From Lysinibacillus alkalisoli (lineage in GTDB: Bacteria > Bacillota > Bacilli > Bacillales_A > Planococcaceae): 64,000 bases of DNA. The notes beneath the pieces are model-generated. The model was not told the origin of the DNA and searched no databases. It saw nothing but the letters and a program-made list of their open reading frames with translations. The stretch is from assembly GCF_014643595.1 (NCBI RefSeq), contig NZ_BMJT01000003.1, positions 124,001-188,000 on the forward strand, in the 5' to 3' direction. Positions 7,628-17,803 of the stretch are shown here, one piece after another (positions within the stretch are counted from its first letter, which is position 1; the number at the start of each line of letters is the position of its first letter). Position numbers and translations under genes: made by a program.

Positions 7628-8726
7628 TAGCTTGCTCAGCCGCTATTTTTTCTTCCATTTCAGCTGCTAACTTATCAATTTCTTTTTTCAGCTCTTCAAC
7701 CATCGTTTCTTCAGGGACTTTACGTACCGTTTTCCCCTTCATAAATAACAGCCCTTCACCACGTGCACCAGCGATTCCGATATCCGCTTCACGTGCCTCA
7801 CCAGGCCCATTTACCGCACAACCTAAAACAGCTACTTTTAAAGGTACTTTTAATGTAGAGATATACTCTTCCACTTCGTTAGCAATTGAGATTAAGTCAA
7901 TTTCAATACGTCCGCAAGTAGGGCAAGAAATTAGCGTGGCCATATTAGAAGCAAGACCGAAAGACTTTAATAATTCTCTAGCTACTTTAATTTCTTCCAC
8001 AGGGTCAGCCGAAAGTGAGATACGTAATGTGTTACCAATCCCTTTTGATAAAATAGCGCCAAGACCAGCAGCCGATTTTATTGTACCTGCAAATAACGTA
8101 CCAGACTCTGTAATCCCTAAGTGAAGTGGGTAATCAAATGCTTTTGAAGCTTTTTCATAAGCTTCAATTGCTAAGTTAACATCGGAGGCCTTCATTGACA
8201 CAATAATGTCATGGAAATCAAGGTCCTCTAAAATTTTAATATGATGCAGTGCAGACTCTACCATACCATCAGCCGTTGGATAGCCGTATTTCTCTAAAAT
8301 GTGGCGCTCTAGAGAACCAGCATTAACACCAATACGAATAGGCACGCCTTTTGCTTTAGCTGCATTTACTACTGCTTCTACTTTTTCGCGACGCCCAATA
8401 TTACCAGGATTAATACGTACTTTATCAACACCGGCCTCAATTGCTTTTAATGCCAGTTTATAATCAAAGTGAATATCTGCTACTAATGGAATCGAAATGC
8501 GAGATTTAATCTCAGCTAATGCATCAGCTGCACGCTCATCAGGCACAGCTACGCGTACAATTTGACAGCCTGCTTCAGCTAAGCGTTCAATCTCAGCTAC
8601 TGTTGCTTCGACATCATGCGTTTTTGTTGTTGTCATACTTTGAATAAATAACTCATTACTACCACCGATTGTTAAGTTACCAACACGTACGGGACGGGTT
8701 TTAGAACGGTGAACGATTTCACTCAT
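7620..8726 (-). CDS. ispG: 4-hydroxy-3-methylbut-2-enyl diphosphate synthase (GcpE)
   Basis: This is the penultimate step of the MEP isoprenoid pathway: reductive conversion of MEcPP to HMBPP by a [4Fe-4S] enzyme. The 368-residue length is standard for the non-plant form. The cluster cysteines are in CPTCGR and [11 protein letters not shown] near the C-terminus, after an N-terminal TIM barrel. The start at 8726 follows AAAGGAG. The window also encodes the pathway's first enzyme (dxs) and a prenyl synthase (ispA). In B. subtilis zur and yqfX lie nearby, but neither is here. Confidence 0.96.
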   Translation of the reverse strand: MSEIVHRSKTRPVRVGNLTIGGSNELFIQSMTTTKTHDVEATVAEIERLAEAGCQIVRVAVPDERAADALAEIKSRISIPLVADIHFDYKLALKAIEAGVDKVRINPGNIGRREKVEAVVNAAKAKGVPIRIGVNAGSLERHILEKYGYPTADGMVESALHHIKILEDLDFHDIIVSMKASDVNLAIEAYEKASKAFDYPLHLGITESGTLFAGTIKSAAGLGAILSKGIGNTLRISLSADPVEEIKVARELLKSFGLASNMATLISCPTCGRIEIDLISIANEVEEYISTLKVPLKVAVLGCAVNGPGEAREADIGIAGARGEGLLFMKGKTVRKVPEETMVEELKKEIDKLAAEMEEKIAAEQANV

Positions 8727-8818
8727 TTGTTTCTCTCCTTTTTGACCAAGCTTATATAGGTCATCACTGAAACCATTTTATCAGTATCACAAATTTAGGA
8801 CAAGGAAGAAACGCTAAA

Positions 8819-8858
8819 ACAAAAAAACTACCGCCAATTAAGCTTGTGGAGGTAGTTT
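8819..8858 (-). terminator. Rho-independent terminator of the DUF1189 gene
   Basis: On the minus strand AAACTACCTCC pairs with GGCGGTAGTTT and is followed by a T run. The first arm lies within the last codons of the gene. Confidence 0.75.
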
Positions 8859-9350
8859 CGGATATTTCGTTAAACCGATGATGATATATAACATCGTGAT
8901 AAAAATACTAATCGATGTGGTAATAATAGGGGGAATTACAGGGGATAATTCGAAAAACATCGTTAAAATCGTAGCCCAAGTAATAGCAAAGGTAGCTGTG
9001 CGGAACACATTGCGGTACTCGCCTCTTCGTTTCATATTGTGCATAATCAATGTGCCAACAAAAGCAAATGTAGCAACAAAAATGAAAAATAATAGGGTAA
9101 TCATGACAAATAATAAAATAAAGGCTACTGGGTATAAAAGAAAGCCGATATCTTTTAAATACTGTAGTAAGCCCTCCATATCCATAGGAGCATTACGCGC
9201 ATCAACAGTAAATTGAGCAAAAGAAAATACCGTAATCATAGTAATGAGTAAAAACGCGTATTGTATCACTTTACCAATAGGCATAAACCTCACAGCACCA
9301 AGTTTTTTAGGGCTAAATAAACTCATGATAAAGAGTTGTGTATGTGTCAT
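8838..9350 (-). CDS. DUF1189-like integral membrane protein
   Basis: This 170-residue protein has about five hydrophobic helices. Its N-terminal pattern, LFSPKKLGAVRFMPIGKVI before the first helix, recalls the DUF1189 family. Its function is unknown. I chose ATG 9350, because GGAGGAGAG precedes it closely; the longer in-frame frame reads through unlikely sequence. The equivalent B. subtilis position holds yqgB. It is divergent from the DUF456 gene. Confidence 0.72.
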   Translation of the reverse strand: MTHTQLFIMSLFSPKKLGAVRFMPIGKVIQYAFLLITMITVFSFAQFTVDARNAPMDMEGLLQYLKDIGFLLYPVAFILLFVMITLLFFIFVATFAFVGTLIMHNMKRRGEYRNVFRTATFAITWATILTMFFELSPVIPPIITTSISIFITMLYIIIGLTKYPKLPPQA

Positions 9351-9451
9351 AGTTCTCTCCTCCAACAGCCATTCTAACATGTTTTTAATGCTTCTTTGAA
9401 ACCTTTTGTCTGTTTCCATCGTAAATACTAAAAAACAGTAGGGGGTATACC

Positions 9452-9931
9452 ATGGAAGTCGTAGCATGGATTGTCATTAGTATATTATTTGTCATTGCTT
9501 TTTTAGGTTTAATTTATCCAATCATCCCTTCTGTATTCTTTATTTTCGCAGGCTTTATCGCGTATGGCTTGTTTTTTAGTTTCCAAGATGTCCCGTGGTG
9601 GATTTGGCTCGTTGAGATATTGTTTGTCATTTTATTATTTGGCGCAGACACACTTTCTACTATCATAGGTGTTAAAAAATTCGGCGGAACAAAGGCTGGT
9701 TTATGGGGTAGTACAATTGGTTTGATTATTGGCCCATTTGTCATTCCTATGTTTGGTGTAATAGTGGGACCCTTTATAGGTGCGGTAATTGGAGAACTTA
9801 TTATAGCTCCTAAAGCATTTAAACATGCTTGTAAGAGTGGGATTGGTTCCGTTATTGGTTTTTTAACGTCTATCGTAACGAAAGGCATCATTCAAATTAT
9901 TATGATTATCCTCTTTTTTGTATGGATTTGA
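9452..9931 (+). CDS. yqgC: DUF456-family membrane protein (YqgC-like)
   Basis: This 159-residue protein is almost wholly hydrophobic, with Gly-rich helices. The repeated GPF/GAVIGE pattern in the second half (GPFIGAVIGELI) is typical of DUF456. Its function is unknown. It lies directly before sodA, as in B. subtilis. The ATG at 9452 follows a GGGGGT stretch. Confidence 0.8.
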   Translation: MEVVAWIVISILFVIAFLGLIYPIIPSVFFIFAGFIAYGLFFSFQDVPWWIWLVEILFVILLFGADTLSTIIGVKKFGGTKAGLWGSTIGLIIGPFVIPMFGVIVGPFIGAVIGELIIAPKAFKHACKSGIGSVIGFLTSIVTKGIIQIIMIILFFVWI

Positions 9932-10048
9932 ATTCAGTCAAAAGGCTGAATTGTGACAGATTAGTGCTTTTTCGTTGAAGGAACATAGTATTTTTGCTAT
10001 CGTAAACATGTAACAAGCAATATTTAATTCCAAGGAGGAACTTTGATT

Positions 10049-10654
10049 ATGGCACATGAACTACCAAAATTAACTTATGCGTATGACGCACTAGAACCAC
10101 ATATCGATGCAAAAACTATGGAGATTCACCATACAAAACACCACAATACGTATGTAACAAACTTAAACGCAGCGATTGCAGGTACAGAGTTTGAAGGTAA
10201 AGAATTAATCGAACTAATCTCTAATATCGATGCACTTCCTGCAGATAAACAAACTGCAGTACGCAATAACGGTGGCGGCCATGCTAACCATACATTATTC
10301 TGGGAAGTGATTGCTCCAGGTGGTGCTAACGCGCCAACAGGTGATTTAGCAGCAGCAATCGACAAAAAATTCGGTAGCTTTGACGCATTCAAAGAAGAAT
10401 TCGCAAAAGCAGCTACAACTCGCTTTGGCTCAGGCTGGGCTTGGTTAGTAGCAAATAACGGTGAGGTTGATGTGATTTCAACACCAAACCAAGACTCACC
10501 ACATATGGAAGGTAAAACACCTATCCTAGGTTTAGACGTTTGGGAGCATGCTTACTACCTAAACTATCAAAACCGTCGTCCAGATTACATTGCAGCATTC
10601 TGGAACATTGTAAACTGGGATGTTGTAGCAGAAAAATTTGCTGCAGCTAAGTAA
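10049..10654 (+). CDS. sodA: superoxide dismutase (Mn-type)
   Basis: The enzyme dismutates superoxide in the cytosol. It is 201 residues from ATG 10049, which has AAGGAGG ten bases upstream; the in-frame TTG at 10043 is less likely. Metal ligands are the His residues in MEIHHTKHH and NHTLFW and the Asp/His of [20 protein letters not shown] and NQDSPH are manganese-type markers. It lies between yqgC and pbpA as in B. subtilis, with its own terminator. Confidence 0.96.
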   Translation: MAHELPKLTYAYDALEPHIDAKTMEIHHTKHHNTYVTNLNAAIAGTEFEGKELIELISNIDALPADKQTAVRNNGGGHANHTLFWEVIAPGGANAPTGDLAAAIDKKFGSFDAFKEEFAKAATTRFGSGWAWLVANNGEVDVISTPNQDSPHMEGKTPILGLDVWEHAYYLNYQNRRPDYIAAFWNIVNWDVVAEKFAAAK

Positions 10655-10684
10655 GTACTTGTATACGTAAAACAATAATTTAAG

Positions 10685-10728
10685 GTCTCTTACTTTTCCG
10701 TGTGAAAGGTGAGAGGCTTTTCTTTTTA
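10685..10728 (+). terminator. Rho-independent terminator of sodA
   Basis: A 12-bp stem, CTCTTACTTTTC with GAAAGGTGAGAG (using G-U pairs), has a 5-base loop and is followed by a T-rich run. Confidence 0.75.
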
Positions 10729-10864
10729 TTAAAAGTAAAAGAGCAACTTTTTTCAATTATTGTCGTTATACAATAACGAAAAGCACTTAATGTAACCTTT
10801 TCTAAAGCGGTTAACTAATGGTATAATCATCTTTATGTGAATCTGATGAAAAGGGGGGCGTTGC

Positions 10865-13069
10865 ATGCGTAGAGATAAAACAAAACGTAATAATGCAGAG
10901 AGTGAACAAATGAATACAACGTTTCGGATGAATATTCTATTCTTTGTCATTTTTCTCGTGTTCTCCGTTTTAATTTTTCGCTTAGGGTATTTACAAATTG
11001 TTGAAGGCGATGAGTATGTGCGAATGTTAGAGAGCACAGAGGAAGTACCTGTCAATACAAGTGTGCCACGTGGCAGGATTTATGACCGCAACGGGCGATT
11101 ACTTGTAGACAACGAGCCTGAAAATGCGATTACGTATACTAAAATGCAAACAACTAAACAAGATGAAATGCTAGAAATCGCAGAGCAATTAGCAGAGTTG
11201 ATTGAACAACCTGATGACAAAGTGACATTGCGTGACAAGCAAGACTTTTGGATATTGCGTAATCCAGAAAAAGCACAGGAAAAAGTGCCACAAAAAGAAC
11301 GTGATAAAATGCAGGCACAATTTGGTGAAGATGGCGATAAAGAGTTTACCATGGCGGTAGATGATTTAACGCGTGAGCGCATTACAGAAGAAGATTTAGC
11401 TACGCTTGAAGGTAAAGAAATGGAGATTTTAGCAATTTATCGCGAGATGCAAGCAGGTTACAATTTATCCCCACAAATTATTAAAGGTGAAAACGTGAGT
11501 GATGAAGAGTTTGCTCGTGTATCAGAGCGGTTAGCAGAATTACCTGGTGTGAATACAACGACAGATTGGAAACGTGTGAAATTATCCCCACTTGCCATTT
11601 TAGGTCGTACAACTACGCCGTTACGCGGGATTCCGAATGAAAAATTAAATTATTTCTTAGCAAGAGATTATTCACGTAATGACCGTGTCGGTGAAAGTTA
11701 TGTAGAAGCACAGTATGAATCTTTACTACAAGGTCAAAAAGCGGTAGTGAAAAATATTACGAACAAGCAAGGACAAGTTGTTGATACTGTAACAACGTAT
11801 GAAGGTGAACCTGGTAAGGAATTAAAGCTAACGATTGATAGTGAGTTAGAGGATAAGTTAGGCAAGATTGTAGAAGAAGAGTTAAGTAAGCAAAAATCAA
11901 AATATGGTTCTTACTTATTAGACCGTGCATTTTTAGTGATGATGAATCCACAAACAGGCGAATTACTGTCAATCATTGGGCGTAAATACGAAGAGAATCC
12001 TGATACAAAAAAAATTGAGTTGATTGATTATTCTTATGGTGCATTTACGACAGCTTATGAGGCAGGTTCTACAATTAAAGGGGCTACGGTTTTAACAGGT
12101 TACCAATACAATGCCTTCCAAGTTGGCGAAGGTATTCTTGACCAACCGTTATACTTCCGTGGCACAAATAAAAAAGCTTCCTTAGCCAACCAAAATGGGT
12201 ATAATAATCGCTGGATGACAGATGTAAGTGCATTAGAGCGCTCATCCAACGTCTATATGTTCTATGTTGCCATGCGTATTGGTGGTTTACCAAGCTATTA
12301 TCCAAAAATGATGTTAGGATTAAATGATGATGTCTTTGAGAAAATGCGTAAAGGTTTCCATCAATTTGGGCTTGGTGTAAAGACAGGCATTGACTTGCCA
12401 AACGAACAAGTTGGGGTAAAAGGTAGTGACAATTTACTTGAAAAAGGTAAAGCGTTAGACTTTGCTATCGGTCAGTATGATACGTACACACCTATGCAAT
12501 TAGCGCAATACATTTCAACGATTGCAAACAACGGTTATCGTGTGAAACCTCACATTTTAAAAGAAGTAAGAGAGCCATCGATTGATGGGGAAACAATGGG
12601 TGAATTATTGAAACAACAATCACCTGAAGTGTTAAACCGTATTAATAATAGCGATGCTGAGATTAAACAAGTACAAGCAGGCTTACGCCAAGTTTATGTA
12701 GGCGCTGGTGGTACAGCAAGACAATTCTTTGGTGATGCGAAATATACAGCAGCTGGTAAAACAGGTACAGCAGAGGCAGGGTATTACGGTGCTCGTAAGG
12801 ACTACTATGGTACAAGAACACTAACATTAACACATGTCGGTTATGCGCCATATGATAATCCTGAGGTAGCTTATGCTGTTGTCATCCCATGGATGACGAC
12901 ATTAATGTCTGGTTACGATCAAACGGCTAGTGTAATTGCTAAACGTGCAGTAGATGCTTACTTTGAAGTAAGTGCTAAACAAAATAAAGAAGGCGACTAC
13001 ACACCAGGCACAACAGAAAAAATCAAACCAGCTTGGTCAGAAGAAGTCATTCGAGAAGACGAAGAGTAA
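10865..13069 (+). CDS. pbpA: class B penicillin-binding protein, PBP2A/PbpA type (transpeptidase)
   Basis: This peptidoglycan transpeptidase of the cell cylinder has 734 residues. One transmembrane helix (about 23-42) anchors it, and a dimerisation region begins at VPRGRIYDRNG. The transpeptidase domain carries S402-x-x-K405 in GSTIKG, the S460-S461-N462 triad and K632-T633-G634. No PASTA domains are visible. ATG 10865 follows GGGGGGCG. The position between sodA and pstS matches B. subtilis pbpA. A strong terminator separates it from the pst operon. Confidence 0.94.
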   Translation: MRRDKTKRNNAESEQMNTTFRMNILFFVIFLVFSVLIFRLGYLQIVEGDEYVRMLESTEEVPVNTSVPRGRIYDRNGRLLVDNEPENAITYTKMQTTKQDEMLEIAEQLAELIEQPDDKVTLRDKQDFWILRNPEKAQEKVPQKERDKMQAQFGEDGDKEFTMAVDDLTRERITEEDLATLEGKEMEILAIYREMQAGYNLSPQIIKGENVSDEEFARVSERLAELPGVNTTTDWKRVKLSPLAILGRTTTPLRGIPNEKLNYFLARDYSRNDRVGESYVEAQYESLLQGQKAVVKNITNKQGQVVDTVTTYEGEPGKELKLTIDSELEDKLGKIVEEELSKQKSKYGSYLLDRAFLVMMNPQTGELLSIIGRKYEENPDTKKIELIDYSYGAFTTAYEAGSTIKGATVLTGYQYNAFQVGEGILDQPLYFRGTNKKASLANQNGYNNRWMTDVSALERSSNVYMFYVAMRIGGLPSYYPKMMLGLNDDVFEKMRKGFHQFGLGVKTGIDLPNEQVGVKGSDNLLEKGKALDFAIGQYDTYTPMQLAQYISTIANNGYRVKPHILKEVREPSIDGETMGELLKQQSPEVLNRINNSDAEIKQVQAGLRQVYVGAGGTARQFFGDAKYTAAGKTGTAEAGYYGARKDYYGTRTLTLTHVGYAPYDNPEVAYAVVIPWMTTLMSGYDQTASVIAKRAVDAYFEVSAKQNKEGDYTPGTTEKIKPAWSEEVIREDEE

Positions 13070-13089
13070 TATAAAATTAATAATAAAGT

Positions 13090-13130
13090 AAAGCACTTGT
13101 AGTGAAAACACCACTACAAGTGCTTTTTTT
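13090..13130 (+). terminator. Rho-independent terminator of pbpA
   Basis: AAGCACTTGTAGTG pairs with CACTACAAGTGCTT and is followed by a T run. Confidence 0.92.
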
Positions 13131-13173
13131 GTTAATTATATTAGATAAAAGTCATCTTAAACTTCGTATGGTA

Positions 13174-13247
13174 TTTACAAACCAAAACATTCATTTACAT
13201 TCTCTTAACAGTTCGTTTATATCGCATCAATAATTCATGGGTATAGT
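13174..13247 (+). promoter_or_regulatory. PhoP box array and promoter of the pst operon
   Basis: TTTACA (13194), TTAACA (13205), TTTATA (13216) and a weaker TCAATA (13227) recur at exact 11-bp steps. This is the Bacillus Pho box pattern of TT(A/T/C)ACA repeats. A further TTTACA lies at 13174, out of phase. TATAGT at 13242-13247 is a plausible -10 element. Activation by PhoP under phosphate limitation is inferred from this and from the genes downstream. Confidence 0.8.
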
Positions 13248-13293
13248 GAAATTTGTAAGGTAATTAATTAAATGTCATGGAGGCAATGTAAAA

Positions 13294-14271
13294 ATGAAAA
13301 AGTGGAAGTACTTAACGATGACAGCTGTACTAGGCTCAGCATTAGCGCTTGGCGCATGTGGTGGCGGTAACGAAACAAAAGATAATAATGGTTCAAGCAA
13401 CACAGGCGGTAACAAAACAGAGCAAACAGAAAACGAAGATAAGCTTCAAGGTTCTGTAGCAGGCGATGGTTCATCAACAGTAGCACCTATCGTTGAAGCT
13501 GTTGTAGAAGAATACGCAGGTGCACAACCAGATGTTAAAGTATCTGTTGGTGTTTCTGGTACTGGTGGCGGCTTTGAGAAGTTCATCGCAGGGGAAACTG
13601 ATTTTTCAAATGCATCTCGTAACATTAAAGATGAAGAAAAACAAAAATTAGAAGAAGCAGGCGTTGAATATACAGAGCTTCAAATCGCTTATGATGGCTT
13701 ATCAGTTGTCATCCATCCTGATAACGATTGGGCAACGGATTTAACAGTAGACCAATTAAAAAAATTATGGATTGAAGATGGCACAGAGAAGAAATGGTCA
13801 GACATTGACCCATCATGGCCAGATGAGAAAGTGGTATTCTACTCACCAGGTACAGACTCAGGTACGTATGATTACTTTGATGAAGTCATTTTAGACGGTG
13901 AAGACTTAGTGAAATCAGCTACATTATCAGAGGACGACAACATGTTAGTTCAAGGTGTAGCAGGCGATAAAAATGCCATTGGTTTCTTCGGTTATGCGTA
14001 CTACTTAGAAAATAAAGATAAATTAGGCATTGTGAAAGTAGATGGCGTAGAGCCAAATGCTGACACAATTGAGAGCCAAGAATATACACCACTTTCACGT
14101 CCATTATTCACATATGTGAAAAACGATGCAATGAAAGAAAACGAAGCAGCTTATGACTTCATGCACTACTTGCTTGAGAATGCAGGCGATATGGCTGGCG
14201 CTGTTGGTTATGTAAGTTTACCAGAAGAACAGTATAAAGAAGAGTTAGCTAAGTTAGAAGCATTAAAATAA
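13294..14271 (+). CDS. pstS: phosphate ABC transporter substrate-binding lipoprotein
   Basis: This extracellular phosphate-binding lipoprotein has 325 residues. A type II signal peptide ends in the lipobox LGAC, followed by a Gly/Asn/Thr-rich linker. The binding-fold motif GDGSSTVAPI and the later PGTDSGTYDYF contact phosphate in PstS proteins. GGAGG lies ten bases before the ATG. It is the first gene of pstSCAB-phoU, directly under the PhoP box array. A stem-loop before pstC may favour high pstS expression. Confidence 0.95.
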   Translation: MKKWKYLTMTAVLGSALALGACGGGNETKDNNGSSNTGGNKTEQTENEDKLQGSVAGDGSSTVAPIVEAVVEEYAGAQPDVKVSVGVSGTGGGFEKFIAGETDFSNASRNIKDEEKQKLEEAGVEYTELQIAYDGLSVVIHPDNDWATDLTVDQLKKLWIEDGTEKKWSDIDPSWPDEKVVFYSPGTDSGTYDYFDEVILDGEDLVKSATLSEDDNMLVQGVAGDKNAIGFFGYAYYLENKDKLGIVKVDGVEPNADTIESQEYTPLSRPLFTYVKNDAMKENEAAYDFMHYLLENAGDMAGAVGYVSLPEEQYKEELAKLEALK

Positions 14272-14283
14272 TTAAAGAAAAAA

Positions 14284-14306
14284 AGGGGGTGTGATTTCAC
14301 GCCCCT
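14284..14306 (+). promoter_or_regulatory. stem-loop between pstS and pstC
   Basis: AGGGG...TGTG pairs imperfectly with CACG...CCCCT, with a 4-base loop and no T run behind it. Such loops after a binding-protein gene commonly protect the upstream mRNA or partly reduce read-through. That role is inference. Confidence 0.45.
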
Positions 14307-14333
14307 ACTTGTGTATTAAGGGAGGATTAAATC

Positions 14334-15278
14334 ATGGCTGCTCCAAAGGATGGCGCAACATCTGTACAAGATATGATTGCGCAATCGCAAGGTAAAAAAG
14401 GAAAGAAGTTTACTGAAAAATTGATGCCGATTTTATTATTTATCGCAGCAACGTTGTCAGTATTAACGACTATAGCTATTGTATTCACATTAATCTTTGA
14501 AACATTTGAATTTTTTCAGAGAGTATCAATTACCGACTTCTTATTTGGGACAGAATGGCTACCCTTCTCAAGTAAAGAGCCAATGTTCGGTATTTTACCT
14601 TTAATTGCAGGGACGTTAAAGGTAACGTTAATTGCCATTGTAGTAGCTGTACCATTAGGGATAGCTTCTGCTGTTTACTTGAGTGAATATGCTAGCGACC
14701 GCATACGTCGCATCGTTAAACCTATTTTGGAGGTATTAGCAGGCGTACCTACTATTGTTTATGGTTTCTTTGCTTTAACTTTTGTGACACCATTACTACA
14801 AGAATTGATACCATCGCTGAAAGTATTCAACGCCTTGAGTCCTGGGATTGTAGTGGGTATTATGATTTTACCTATGATTACGTCATTATCAGAAGATGCT
14901 ATGTCAAGTGTGCCTAACTCAATTCGTGAAGGTGCATTAGGGCTAGGCTCTACTAAACTTGAAGTGGCAATAAAAGTAGTGCTACCAGCTGCGCTTTCAG
15001 GCATTATAGCTTCTGTTGTGCTAGCTGTTTCACGTGCGATTGGCGAAACAATGATCGTATCACTTGCAGCAGGGTCTACACCTAAGTGGGACTGGGCAGT
15101 TAATGATTCGATACAAACGATGACAGCTTATATTGTACAAGTAGCAACAGGTGATGCTGGTTATGGTACAACTATTTATTATTCAATCTATGCTGTTGGT
15201 TTCACATTATTTATCTTCACATTAGTGATGAATTTACTTGCTCATTATATTTCTAAGCGCTTTAGGGAGGAATATTAA
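14334..15278 (+). CDS. pstC: phosphate ABC transporter permease PstC
   Basis: This is one of the two membrane permeases of the high-affinity phosphate importer: 314 residues with about six helices. The inner EAA-type loop is seen around SIREGALGLGSTKLE. The start ATG follows GGGAGG. Its stop codon overlaps the pstA start by one base, which implies coupled translation. Confidence 0.95.
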   Translation: MAAPKDGATSVQDMIAQSQGKKGKKFTEKLMPILLFIAATLSVLTTIAIVFTLIFETFEFFQRVSITDFLFGTEWLPFSSKEPMFGILPLIAGTLKVTLIAIVVAVPLGIASAVYLSEYASDRIRRIVKPILEVLAGVPTIVYGFFALTFVTPLLQELIPSLKVFNALSPGIVVGIMILPMITSLSEDAMSSVPNSIREGALGLGSTKLEVAIKVVLPAALSGIIASVVLAVSRAIGETMIVSLAAGSTPKWDWAVNDSIQTMTAYIVQVATGDAGYGTTIYYSIYAVGFTLFIFTLVMNLLAHYISKRFREEY

Positions 15279-16156
15279 TGCGATATATGGATGAAGCGCT
15301 TGTCACCAAGCGCATGTCAAAAAGACTAGCTTATAATAAACTATGGCGCACCATTTTCTTTATTGCGACATCATTTGCTTTAATTACATTAGCCATTTTA
15401 TTGTATCGTGTTGTTACACAAGGAGCAGGCTATTTAAACTGGGAGTTCTTAACGAACTTTGCATCTCGTTTTCCAGCAAAAGCAGGTATTAAAGCCGCTT
15501 TAATAGGCTCGTTATGGTTGATGGCAGTAGTAGCACCCGTATCCATTATACTTGGGGTAGGTACAGCGATTTATTTAGAGGAATATGCCAAGAAAAATAA
15601 AATCAATGATTTTATTCGTATGAATATCTCTAACTTAGCAGGCGTTCCTTCCATTGTATTTGGGTTATTAGGATTAACCATTTTTGTTCGTACATTTGGT
15701 TTTGGCAAAAGTATTTTAGCAGCAGGGCTAACAATGAGTTTATTAATTTTACCTGTTATTATTGTAGCAGCACAAGAGGCGATTCGTGCTGTACCAAATG
15801 ATCAGCGTGAAGCCTCATATGGTATGGGCGCAACCAAATGGCAAACAATTATTCGAGTCGTGTTACCGGCTGCCATTCCTGGTATTTTAACAGGAAGTAT
15901 TTTAGCTCTTTCACGTGCTATAGGCGAGACAGCACCACTAGTTGTTATTGGTATCCCTGTAATTCTACAATTTTTACCAACAAGTGTATTTAGTGAATTT
16001 ACAGCATTACCAATGCAAATTTATGACTGGGCAAAACGTCCACAAGAAGAATTCCAATATGTTGCAGCAGCAGGAATTATCGTATTGATGACTGTGTTAA
16101 TTATTATGAACTCTATTGCTGTGTTTATCCGTAATAAATTCCAAAAACGTTATTAA
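15278..16156 (+). CDS. pstA: phosphate ABC transporter permease PstA
   Basis: This is the second permease of the Pst importer: 292 residues, six helices, with an EAA-type loop around REASYGMGATKWQ. GGGAGG lies before ATG 15278, which overlaps the pstC stop. It pairs with PstC to form the channel energised by PstB. Confidence 0.95.
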   Translation: MRYMDEALVTKRMSKRLAYNKLWRTIFFIATSFALITLAILLYRVVTQGAGYLNWEFLTNFASRFPAKAGIKAALIGSLWLMAVVAPVSIILGVGTAIYLEEYAKKNKINDFIRMNISNLAGVPSIVFGLLGLTIFVRTFGFGKSILAAGLTMSLLILPVIIVAAQEAIRAVPNDQREASYGMGATKWQTIIRVVLPAAIPGILTGSILALSRAIGETAPLVVIGIPVILQFLPTSVFSEFTALPMQIYDWAKRPQEEFQYVAAAGIIVLMTVLIIMNSIAVFIRNKFQKRY

Positions 16157-16170
16157 TGAGGTGTATATAA

Positions 16171-17007
16171 ATGGTAGTTTTACAAGATGCACAAAAAACA
16201 ACCGCTACAAATCCAACCGTTAAACCAATGATTGTAACAGAAAATGCCACTAAAAAAATTGTTTATGATACAAGAAATTTAGACTTATGGTATGGTGAGC
16301 ATCACGGTTTAAAAGACGTAAATTTAGAAATTTACGAGAATGAAGTGACAGCTATTATTGGACCTTCAGGCTGCGGGAAATCAACGTATTTAAAAACATT
16401 AAATCGCATGGTTGAGTTAGTGCCATCTGTGCGTACATCAGGGCAAATTATGTACCGTGAGCGCAATATTTTATCCAAAGAGTATCCTGTGGAAGAGTTG
16501 CGTACGCATGTAGGGATGGTATTCCAAAAGCCAAATCCTTTCCCGAAATCAATTTACGATAATATTGCTTATGGCCCACGTATTCATGGCATTCGCAATA
16601 AGAAAGTATTAGACGAAATTGTAGAGAAGTCATTGCGTGGTGCAGCCATTTGGGATGAGGTTAAAGATCGTCTTAATCAAAACGCTTATGGTTTATCAGG
16701 TGGTCAACAACAGCGTATTTGTATCGCACGTTGTTTAGCTATTGAGCCAGACGTTATTTTAATGGATGAGCCAACTTCAGCGCTTGACCCTATTTCAACA
16801 TTAAAGGTGGAGGAGCTTGTACAGGAGTTAAAAGAACAATATTCCATCGTTATTGTGACACATAATATGCAGCAAGCAGCACGTATTTCAAACCGCACAG
16901 CCTTTTTCCTAAGTGGTGAAGTAGTAGAATACGATGAAACCGATAATATTTTCCAAAATCCAACAGACCAACGTACAGAAGATTATATTTCTGGACGTTT
17001 CGGTTAA
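16171..17007 (+). CDS. pstB: phosphate ABC transporter ATP-binding protein PstB
   Basis: This ATPase of the Pst importer has 278 residues. Walker A is GPSGCGKST (about 71-79), the ABC signature is LSGGQQQR, Walker B is [11 protein letters not shown], and the switch His lies in VTHNM. A roughly 35-residue N-terminal extension precedes the ABC domain. GAGGTG precedes the ATG. B. subtilis has two pstB genes in this position; only one is present here. Confidence 0.95.
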   Translation: MVVLQDAQKTTATNPTVKPMIVTENATKKIVYDTRNLDLWYGEHHGLKDVNLEIYENEVTAIIGPSGCGKSTYLKTLNRMVELVPSVRTSGQIMYRERNILSKEYPVEELRTHVGMVFQKPNPFPKSIYDNIAYGPRIHGIRNKKVLDEIVEKSLRGAAIWDEVKDRLNQNAYGLSGGQQQRICIARCLAIEPDVILMDEPTSALDPISTLKVEELVQELKEQYSIVIVTHNMQQAARISNRTAFFLSGEVVEYDETDNIFQNPTDQRTEDYISGRFG

Positions 17008-17018
17008 GGAGACGAATA

Positions 17019-17681
17019 ATGATGTCAGTGAGAGAACGTTTTGATTTAGATATTCAAGCCGTGCAAAATCAGATGCTAGAACTATGTAATATGAGTATTA
17101 GTGCTTTGCAACGCTCATATCAAGCATTGATGGAACAAGACCTTGATTTAGCGCTCGAAATTATTGAAGATGATAGCGAACTTAATCATATAGAAGAAGA
17201 AATTAATGATAAAGTTATCTTACTTATTGCTAAGCAACAACCAGTCGCTACAGATTTAAGACGCTTAATGGTTATTACGAAGGCAGCTTCAGATATGGAG
17301 CGTGTTGGGGATTATGCTGTAAATATTGCAAAAGAAACGATACGCATTGGCAAAGAGCCACTCATCTTCCCTATGACTAATTTTGAGTCGATGTGTCAAA
17401 AGGCAATTCAAATGTTAGAAGGTATTGTAGAAGCATTTGTGCATGAAGATACAACAAAAGCTAAAGAAATTGCAGACCTTGATGATTACGTAGATGATCT
17501 GTACGGAGCAACTGTAGAATTATTAATCCGTAAAGCAGGCGAAAACCCTGAAGCAATTAAACAAATCACGCATTTAAGCTTCATTTGTCGCTATTTAGAG
17601 CGTTCCGCAGACCATGCAACAAATATTGCAGAGCACCTCTTCTATTTAGTAAAAGGCCGCCATTATGAGCTGAATGCGTAA
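17019..17681 (+). CDS. phoU: phosphate transport system regulatory protein PhoU
   Basis: PhoU is a cytosolic regulator that links the Pst transporter to phosphate signalling. It is 220 residues of paired three-helix bundles, with the repeated metal-site type motifs DLRRLM...MERVGDYAVNIA and a second ERSADHATNIAE. It starts 11 bp after pstB, with AAGGAGA upstream. B. subtilis 168 has no phoU in its pst operon, so this operon is closer to that of other Bacillales. A strong terminator follows. Confidence 0.94.
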   Translation: MMSVRERFDLDIQAVQNQMLELCNMSISALQRSYQALMEQDLDLALEIIEDDSELNHIEEEINDKVILLIAKQQPVATDLRRLMVITKAASDMERVGDYAVNIAKETIRIGKEPLIFPMTNFESMCQKAIQMLEGIVEAFVHEDTTKAKEIADLDDYVDDLYGATVELLIRKAGENPEAIKQITHLSFICRYLERSADHATNIAEHLFYLVKGRHYELNA

Positions 17682-17695
17682 ATAATGAACATGTC

Positions 17696-17729
17696 AAACA
17701 GCCTCATTGTGCTAGTGAGGCTGTTTTTG
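17696..17729 (+). terminator. Rho-independent terminator of the pst-phoU operon
   Basis: AACAGCCTCA pairs with TGAGGCTGTT and is followed by TTT. Confidence 0.92.
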
Positions 17730-17803
17730 TTATGATGGCATACAGTGCATTTATTCACATAAGTGATGAAATAGCGACTAGATAAGCACCGAGGTGAATC
17801 GTA

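Noticed and set aside
12084-12401. Antisense open frames within pbpA, and similar ones in pstB, xseA and folD
   Set aside because: They lie wholly inside well-supported genes, with no ribosome binding site and no family resemblance.
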